Below the pieces are notes generated by a model, which saw only the letters and a program-made list of their open reading frames with translations, did no database searches and was not told the DNA's origin. Below are positions 58,386-64,000 of a stretch of 64,000 nucleotides of DNA, one piece after another; position 1 is the first letter of the stretch; the number at the start of each line of letters is the position of its first letter. Source of the stretch: Cryoendolithus antarcticus (taxonomy: Eukaryota > Ascomycota > Dothideomycetes > Cladosporiales > Cladosporiaceae); the NCBI GenBank assembly GCA_002077065.1, contig NAJO01000013.1:682001-746000 (forward strand). The letters are read 5' to 3'. The translations under genes were made by a program, and so were the position numbers.

Positions 58386-59861
58386 ATGAAGTTCGGACAG
58401 GAGTTCGCGCAAGCGCTCGCTAGCGAAGGATTCCCGCAACACTGGGTAGATTCTGCGATCGGGTACAAGAACTTGAAGAAATGCATCAAGAAAGTGCAGC
58501 GCGAGCTGCTAGAGATTGGTCTAGATGCGAGCACGATACAGCACTTATCCGGTCCGATCTCAGGCGATGACAGTCCCGAACCGGAGAAAAATTTCGAGAA
58601 CAGGGAATTCGTGTCGACTGCGGAGCCTGGCTTGGGGCGCATATTGGAGGAGTTCAGTCCGCAGATGCATCTGCTTGTAGACAGTGTCACCGGAGAGCCA
58701 CTCGACGCTGCTTTGACGGCGGATACGAAGAAGCATCTTGAGAAGCTTGCGCGACATGAGATGTTGATCAAAGGCCGACACGCGGAGCTTGGACATGCGA
58801 CACACCACGTAGGTTCTATCGGATCTATCGCTTCCTTTGAGTCAGACCGGCGAGGCAGTGAGCATAGCATTGCGTCCAACCAGCACGACTCTCAGCATGC
58901 CGCGAAGTGGATCCAGGTCCCACTGGCGTCCGCTAAGGACTTCTTCGATCTACTGGAGCCGAAGCTGCAGGAACTGGAGGCATTGAATACCGCTGAAGAA
59001 GCGAAGCTGGAAGGCGACATCTTGGATCTGGGTGACATGGTCGAGGATGTCACCGAGCCAGTCCGCGACGGCTTTGAAGCAAAGCGGGCTGTAAGCTACC
59101 GAGATCTCTATTTCTGGCGCGAGATGTTCAGACTGTACATGGAGAAGCCGATATTCTACTCCTCGACTGAACAAAACCGCGGCGCACTTACATTCACCGA
59201 GGCAAAGTCGCGACTACAAGCCTACGACGCCCAACTCCGCGACACTGGTCTCCTGGCCAAGCTGAAGACGCCCCAAGCTAAGCTGGCAGCGCGCAGATTC
59301 CTAGACGTCAATCTCGACATCCTCAAGATAATGCAATTCCAAGAAATGAACGCCCGCGCCATGACCAAGATTCTCAAGAAGTTCGATAAGCGTACCCATC
59401 TAGACAACCAGAACTACCTCTTAGACCTCCGCAAACGCCATCCTACACTCCTCACGAACGGCTCCGCGAAACAAGCCAGCGGTTTCGCGAACTCCATCGC
59501 ACGAGACCTCAGCGCCGAGATCTCCAGCAAAGTCCTCGCCATAGTCCCACAACTAGACGACTGGACGTGCCCCATCTGCTACGCTATGGCATGGCGACCA
59601 GTCAGTCTAGGTTGCTGTAAGAGCGTATTCTGCATCCGGTGTATCATCAAGCTGCAGGACGAGGGCATGAAGCGATGTCCCTGCTGTAATAAAGAGACTG
59701 TCATGGGCGCTGACGGGAGGAATCTTCACTTCGAGACCATGGATTTCTTGGAGAAGTATTTTCCGCTTGAGGTTAAGAAACGGCAAAGGGAGAATGAGAA
59801 GGCGGCGTTGGCGAGGGAGTATGGTGAGGAGTTTGTGAAGCCGGGGTGTTCCGTGATGTGA
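58386..59861 (+). CDS. SPX-RING protein with C-terminal CaaX-like end
   Basis: SPX domains bind inositol pyrophosphates, and SPX-RING proteins are ubiquitin ligases linked to phosphate homeostasis (fission yeast Pqr1, plant NLA). 491 residues from ATG 58386; the frame upstream has only a TTG. The N-terminus MKFGQEFAQALASEGFPQHW and YKNLKKCIKKVQREL form the first SPX block. FFDLLEPKLQELEALNTAEE and ILKIMQFQEMNARAMTKILK with KFDKRTHL, the lysine-rich ligand surface, follow. The RING near 395-436 reads WTCPICYAMAWRPVSLGCCK then SVFCIRC and KRCPCC; the usual His position is Ser413. The protein ends GCSVM, a CaaX-type prenylation signal. No introns. Confidence 0.88.
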   Translation: MKFGQEFAQALASEGFPQHWVDSAIGYKNLKKCIKKVQRELLEIGLDASTIQHLSGPISGDDSPEPEKNFENREFVSTAEPGLGRILEEFSPQMHLLVDSVTGEPLDAALTADTKKHLEKLARHEMLIKGRHAELGHATHHVGSIGSIASFESDRRGSEHSIASNQHDSQHAAKWIQVPLASAKDFFDLLEPKLQELEALNTAEEAKLEGDILDLGDMVEDVTEPVRDGFEAKRAVSYRDLYFWREMFRLYMEKPIFYSSTEQNRGALTFTEAKSRLQAYDAQLRDTGLLAKLKTPQAKLAARRFLDVNLDILKIMQFQEMNARAMTKILKKFDKRTHLDNQNYLLDLRKRHPTLLTNGSAKQASGFANSIARDLSAEISSKVLAIVPQLDDWTCPICYAMAWRPVSLGCCKSVFCIRCIIKLQDEGMKRCPCCNKETVMGADGRNLHFETMDFLEKYFPLEVKKRQRENEKAALAREYGEEFVKPGCSVM

Positions 59862-60145
59862 GGGCCATGTAAAGCGCGAGATCTTTGAAATGTCGGACGA
59901 CGTGATAGCAGAGGATAGGAGGCGTTGGGAAGTAAGGCAAGGCGCGACCGGATGCGCAATACACCCGCGCTCAGGCACGCAACGAGATATATGAGATACC
60001 CCACCTTGACGACGATTGATGCAGATCTGTACGTCACGGTCAACCATAGTAAAACCACAGTATTGTAATAGCCAGCTTCAACATAGTTCTTTCCCCTAAC
60101 AATCAACAACCAGCTAATTGACGACTCTACGACATTGTCATCAAC

Positions 60146-61014
60146 ATGTCCTCCCATCCAGACGCCAACCTCCACCCAGTGGCCACGGGCTCAGCCAAAG
60201 CGATAGTCGACGACCATGAACAAGAGCAGCCTCTGAAACTCTACAGTGGCTGGTTGTGAGTCCTCATCATCCTTTTCTAGTCATTCACGCGACTCTTCGC
60301 GCTGACCCTCCCCAAAGCTGTCCCTTCGTCCAACGCCCCTGGTCTCTCCTCCAAGAAAAGTCCATCCCCTACCAATACATCGAAGTCAATCCCTACCATA
60401 AACCGCAATCCCTCCTCTCGCTAAACCCCCGCGGCCTCGTCCCAACGCTGCAATACGACAATAAACCGCTCTACGAATCAAACGTCATCTGCGAGTTCCT
60501 GGAAGAGGCCTACCCTGATCACGGACCGAAGTTGTTACCGGATGATGTCTACCTGAGGGCGAAATGCAGGATCTGGATGGATTGGTGCGGGAGCAGGTTT
60601 ATTCCGGCGTGGCATAGGTATCTGCAATTCCAGCCCATGACCGATAAGTCAGGCTTGGAGAAAGCGAAGAGCGATTTCCTTGCAGTCTTGAAAGAACTTG
60701 GTACTGAGCTTCACCCCACCGGCCCTTGGTTTCTGGGCGAGCAGATCAGTCTCGTCGACTTCGTTATCGCGCCTTGGGTGCTGAGGTTGTGGGTTTTTGG
60801 GCACTTTAAGGGAGGTTTCGAGTTGCCTGGAGAGAGTGAGGGAAAGGAGTGGGGAAGGTTGGCAAGGTGGATCACGGCCTTGGAGGGCAGGGAGAGTATT
60901 TCTGGGGTCATGAGTGAGGAGGGGAAGTACTATTCGATCTACCAGAGGTATGCGGATGATACTGCGCAGAGTGAGTTGGCTAAGGCTGTGAGGAGTGGGA
61001 AGGGAGTGCCTTGA
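60146..61014 (+). CDS. Omega-class glutathione transferase
   Basis: Glutathione-dependent thiol transferase/dehydroascorbate reductase-type enzyme. Exons 60146-60255 and 60318-61014, about 268 residues. Intron 60256-60317 (donor GTGAGT, CTGAC branch, CCAAAG acceptor) splits the Phe codon just before the active-site Cys, joining SGW-F to CPFVQRPWSLLQEK. Cys38 in WFCPF is the omega-class nucleophile. PRGLVPTLQYDNKPLYESNV binds glutathione (conserved ES). The all-helical C-terminal domain follows (AKCRIWMDWCGSRFIPAWHR, LGEQISLVDFVIAPWVLRLW). Without the small first exon the enzyme would lack its N-terminal strand. No targeting signal. Confidence 0.9.
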
Positions 61015-61188
61015 TGTTCATCTAGCCATGCATGTGCGGCTAACACATTCAAGCTCAGCTCCTATGCTTTGCCTTCCGATTGTCTTTCCCAGCTGTCGCT
61101 ACTTGACTCAAGACTTTTGGGTATCTCAATGACCTCCATGATGACTCCATGTCATATTCTCTTTCCTCTTTACTCACCATGTGCACGT

Positions 61189-62029
61189 TTACGGCTTCGG
61201 GACATGCAGCGTCTTCGACACCATACAACAACCATGCGCAACAAACAGCAGCACCATCGGATGGAATTCCAACAATGTCCCCTGTAGCAGGATCCCGTAG
61301 GGGATGTTTGCATGCAGCCAGCCGCGGGATACCCAGAAACCCATCAATCCGGCGATCGTCAAGCTCGTTGGGATCGGGAGGCCTTCAAAATACTTCGCCT
61401 TGCCATTCGCGTCTTTAGGGATGTTGCCAGTCGTCACGTTGAAGCGTGCCAGTCGTGCCAGGCCAGAAAGCACGAAAATCGTTAGGAGGAGTTGGTCCAG
61501 ACCTGTTCGCATGCCGATTGCGAAGGCGGCCATTGAGGGTGCTACGCCGAAGGAGATCTACACAGTGTCAGTTTCGTCATGTCCGCATGATATCCCCTCG
61601 TCGGACCCGTACCAAATCAGCCAGCGAGTCCAACTCTGCTCCCATCAAGCTGCTCTTCTTCCTCCACCTTGCTACCTTCCCATCGAAGAAGTCAAAGAAC
61701 AGTCCCAATGGCATAAGAATTAGGGACGTATACAGGTTCCCATGATCAAGTGGCGAGCCTAGGCAGTACCGCATAGCGAACTGTATCGACATGACGCCGC
61801 AGAAACCGTTCATAAGCGTAATCAGGTCGGCAAGGTGGTATGCGCGGACGAGACTGAAGTGGCCTGGATTGACATCGTTGAGGAGGCGGACTTGTTTGTC
61901 TTGTGCTACGGCAAGCTGTCAGACGATCTCTAGGTCCTTGTGAACTACTCGCTATGGCATACTGGGTTCTTCTACTGCTTCCTTCACCGGCTTCTGAATG
62001 CCATTCGCGGCATTTGATCGTTTCGACAT
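61189..62029 (-). CDS. CHO1: Phosphatidylserine synthase (CDP-diacylglycerol-serine O-phosphatidyltransferase)
   Basis: Makes phosphatidylserine from CDP-diacylglycerol and serine in the ER membrane. Exons 61963-62029, 61613-61905, 61189-61557; about 242 residues. Intron 61906-61962 (GTATGC, CTGAC, CCGTAG) joins VEEP to [20 protein letters not shown]; intron 61558-61612 (GTACGG ... GTGTAG) joins SLADL to [12 protein letters not shown]. The CDP-alcohol phosphotransferase motif is complete: DGKVAR, eight residues, G, three residues, D, three residues, D. Several membrane segments follow, and it ends KTLHVPKP. A single uninterrupted reading from either internal Met would lose the catalytic motif, so the three-exon model is decisive. 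Confidence 0.92.
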
Positions 62030-62327
62030 GATGCTGGTTGTGCAGATGGTTACGAGGTCCGATCAGAGGCGAAAGGTGGTCCAGTGAGCTGAAGAGTACG
62101 CCTCTCGAATATGTGACAAGTATTCCTTGTAGTTATTGTCTTACAGACCCCTCCCAATAACTTGGTTTCATCCAGTTTGTTTGGTTTCACTCGGATCGCT
62201 GGCGACGTCACCGCCAAACTGACTCGCGCCTACCCTTCGAACATGTGACATCGCGACACCTTCGCGCTTCAATTCAGAAAGCATCGTCTCTTATGACCAT
62301 GTCCCCCGGGCTTTTAAGCAGGCCTTG
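62030..62327. promoter_or_regulatory. Divergent region CHO1 / APC2
   Basis: 298 bp between the two ATGs. Contains a candidate inositol-response site at 62242-62251. No gene. Confidence 0.4.
62242..62251 (+). promoter_or_regulatory. UAS-INO-like site upstream of CHO1
   Basis: CATGTGACAT differs by one base from the yeast Ino2/Ino4 consensus CATGTGAAAT and lies 213 bp before the CHO1 ATG. Yeast CHO1 is inositol/choline regulated through that element; whether this fungus uses it is unknown. Confidence 0.3.
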
Positions 62328-64000
62328 ATGGCAACGCTGGCGACGACCGCTAGGCGTCACGATGTGTTCGCCTCGATCTTCCCGACTGAGCACTTCACTA
62401 CGCCAACGCCGGAAGCCACACCGGACATTGGATCGCTGGCCAGTCCTGGTCGACCCTTCGGAGGCTTCAACTTACCGCAGAGTCTGCCTGGCGATGCCAC
62501 TCAAGCTGATCGAGCTTGGAGTACGATCACAAGGTATCTTGCGCTTAACGCGGACGGGCAGACGCGACGAGCAGGCCGACAGGACTCGCAGGCACTAGGC
62601 GTGTTGCTGAACCAACCCGCGAGAACTACCTTACTCGCACAATGGTACCTCAATGAGATCAGCACTCACTGCAGGGCGTATGTGCTGCCGGAGCTTGCAT
62701 CATGGCAGTCACCTGTGCCGTTCTCAGCAGCACGAAGTCTGATAGACGATACCATTCAGGTGTTGCAAAGAGCTCTGGAGTTATACGTTGCGCCCATCTC
62801 ATCGTTACGGACTCAATTACAAGGAAGAGATCTCGAGTCTGCTTTCGACGCATGGAGCTCACAGATCCGCGCCGGCTGGCACACCCTTATCCTGCACTCC
62901 ATACCTCGCCAACGGCTGGAGAAGACTCTAGCGAGTGCTCTGTATCAGCACATGCGTGATAGCTTAGTACGGAACAGTAAGCCAGACCGATGTAGCGGTA
63001 CTAGTCGCTGTCTCTGTCGACTGAGCTTCGCTGGCTTTCCCCTTGAAGACCTTCATCGACTCGGACTCGGCGGCAATGTGGCAGAGCGCGCACTGGCTGT
63101 CGCGTCGAACCGCCTGCTTGATGGTCCTGCGATTCAGCGCAGATGCTTGCAAGTCGATTGGGCTGCGAAAGAGTCGGTCGTGCCCAAGCTGCGACATTGG
63201 GTCAAGGATCACTTTGCGCCCTCGGTGCAGGACGCTATCAGCGTTTTGACCGGCTCAGCTTACGTCTTCTCTGAGGGTGACATTTCGCGCATCACTTCTA
63301 CTGCGGTAGCAAGTATCGTGCGGAAGCGCACTGCAGCATTGTTCGACTATGTCAAGCTCTGGCCGCACAGCACTGGTGCACTACTGGATATCAAGAGCCA
63401 TCTAACCGACAGAGGAGCCGCACAGAAAGCGACTATTTGCGCTGCTATGACGACTCAGATCCAAGAACGACTTCTTCATGCAGGTGCCAGCACGGTGGAA
63501 GTTCTGAGTATCTACGTGAACATGATTCACGCATTCAGACTGCTTGATGCGCGCGGCGTACTCCTCGAAAAAGCTGCAGCACCTATCCGTATATACTTGC
63601 GTGGTAGGGATGACACCGTCAGCATTATCGCCGCCAGCTTCCTCGCTGAGGTGGACGATGGCGGACAAAATGCAGAGATCATCAGCGACAAAGTGTGCTC
63701 CGACATCACGAGAGAAGTCCTGACTTCATCGCTTGAGGATGTGAAAGATCATAAGGGTACTGACTGGGACGACATGAACTGGGCCCCCGAGCCCATCGAT
63801 GCAGGACCAAATCACAAGTTCACGAAGTCCGAGGATGTGCTATCATACATCCTAGGCCTATTCGATCAAGAAGACTTCATCAAGGAGGTGACGACGGTCT
63901 TGGCACAGCATTTACTGCAAGGCGCGGATCCGGAATTTGCAAGAGAGACGAGGCTAGTGGAGCTCTTCAAGTCACGCTTCGATCCAAGCAAGCTGCAAGC
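62328..64000 (+). CDS. APC2: Anaphase-promoting complex subunit 2 (Apc2), cut at window end
   Basis: Cullin-like subunit that, with Apc11, forms the APC/C catalytic core. One open frame from ATG 62328 (MATLATTARRHDVFASIFPT) to the window edge, over 550 residues, with no intron. Cullin-repeat helices are seen, and VEVLSIYVNMIHAFRLLDAR with GVLLEKAAAPIRIYLRGRDD then TVSIIAASFLAEVD is the Apc2 signature. EDVLSYILGLFDQEDFIKEV and LVELFKSRFDPSKLQA close the visible part, leading towards the cullin-homology domain outside. Divergent from CHO1. Secure even though the 3' end is missing. Confidence 0.9.
   Translation, partial: MATLATTARRHDVFASIFPTEHFTTPTPEATPDIGSLASPGRPFGGFNLPQSLPGDATQADRAWSTITRYLALNADGQTRRAGRQDSQALGVLLNQPARTTLLAQWYLNEISTHCRAYVLPELASWQSPVPFSAARSLIDDTIQVLQRALELYVAPISSLRTQLQGRDLESAFDAWSSQIRAGWHTLILHSIPRQRLEKTLASALYQHMRDSLVRNSKPDRCSGTSRCLCRLSFAGFPLEDLHRLGLGGNVAERALAVASNRLLDGPAIQRRCLQVDWAAKESVVPKLRHWVKDHFAPSVQDAISVLTGSAYVFSEGDISRITSTAVASIVRKRTAALFDYVKLWPHSTGALLDIKSHLTDRGAAQKATICAAMTTQIQERLLHAGASTVEVLSIYVNMIHAFRLLDARGVLLEKAAAPIRIYLRGRDDTVSIIAASFLAEVDDGGQNAEIISDKVCSDITREVLTSSLEDVKDHKGTDWDDMNWAPEPIDAGPNHKFTKSEDVLSYILGLFDQEDFIKEVTTVLAQHLLQGADPEFARETRLVELFKSRFDPSKLQ

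Noticed and set aside
1..64000. tRNA, rRNA, CRISPR, transposon or telomere repeats
   Set aside because: I read for A/B box pairs, terminal repeats, transposase motifs and tandem arrays and found none that I could support. This is manual, so a tRNA search could still find one.

Overview
The window is chromosomal DNA of a filamentous ascomycete. Three things suggest this: short spliceosomal introns (about 47-62 nt in most models) with GT donors, CTRAC-type branch sites and YAG acceptors; dense, GC-rich genes on both strands without operons; and fungal families such as bli-3, EGH1-type GH5, cell-wall GH17 and LPxELR proteins. A dothideomycete, perhaps in or near the Capnodiales/Mycosphaerellales, is my best guess, but that is inference. 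I see no plasmid, phage, CRISPR, transposon, rRNA or tRNA signal.

Left part (1-35.6 kb): housekeeping genes. In order: TFIIIC subunit Tfc4 (-, cut by the window start), SmD1 (+), Nop9 (+), a group II PLP-dependent decarboxylase (+), a small membrane protein (+) whose 3' end overlaps the end of APC1 (-), APC1 (-), a WD40-like protein resembling fungal Nup37 (+), a 1234-residue predicted mitochondrial protein joining four KH-like repeats to a flavin-reductase-like domain (-), mitoribosomal bL31m (+), TAF5 (-), a small SP-rich protein (-), Med11 (+), Cox20 (-) and the DNA polymerase epsilon catalytic subunit Pol2 (+). Many neighbours are divergent with 0.2-0.4 kb between starts.

Middle part (35.6-57 kb): more accessory in character, with wider gaps. 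It holds a protein-isoaspartate methyltransferase, a secreted GH17 glucanase, an aldo-keto reductase, a bli-3-type FMN-binding protein, a coiled-coil protein, an EGH1-type steryl-glucosidase, an ER DNAJC3-like co-chaperone and an unrecognised protein. Interspersed are six members of an LPxELRxxIY (F-box-like/2EXR-like) family, one of them broken by a TAG stop.

Right part (57-64 kb): an SPX-RING protein ending in a CaaX-like tetrapeptide, an omega-class glutathione transferase, phosphatidylserine synthase Cho1, and APC2, which runs off the window end. Two scaffold subunits of the anaphase-promoting complex, APC1 and APC2, therefore lie within about 50 kb.

The best candidates for something undescribed are the KH-repeat/flavin-reductase fusion at 18453-22157, the SPX-RING protein with a missing RING histidine and a CaaX end at 58386-59861, and the local LPxELR family with its RIP-compatible pseudogene. 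Gene models were spliced by hand; intron positions are in each entry.
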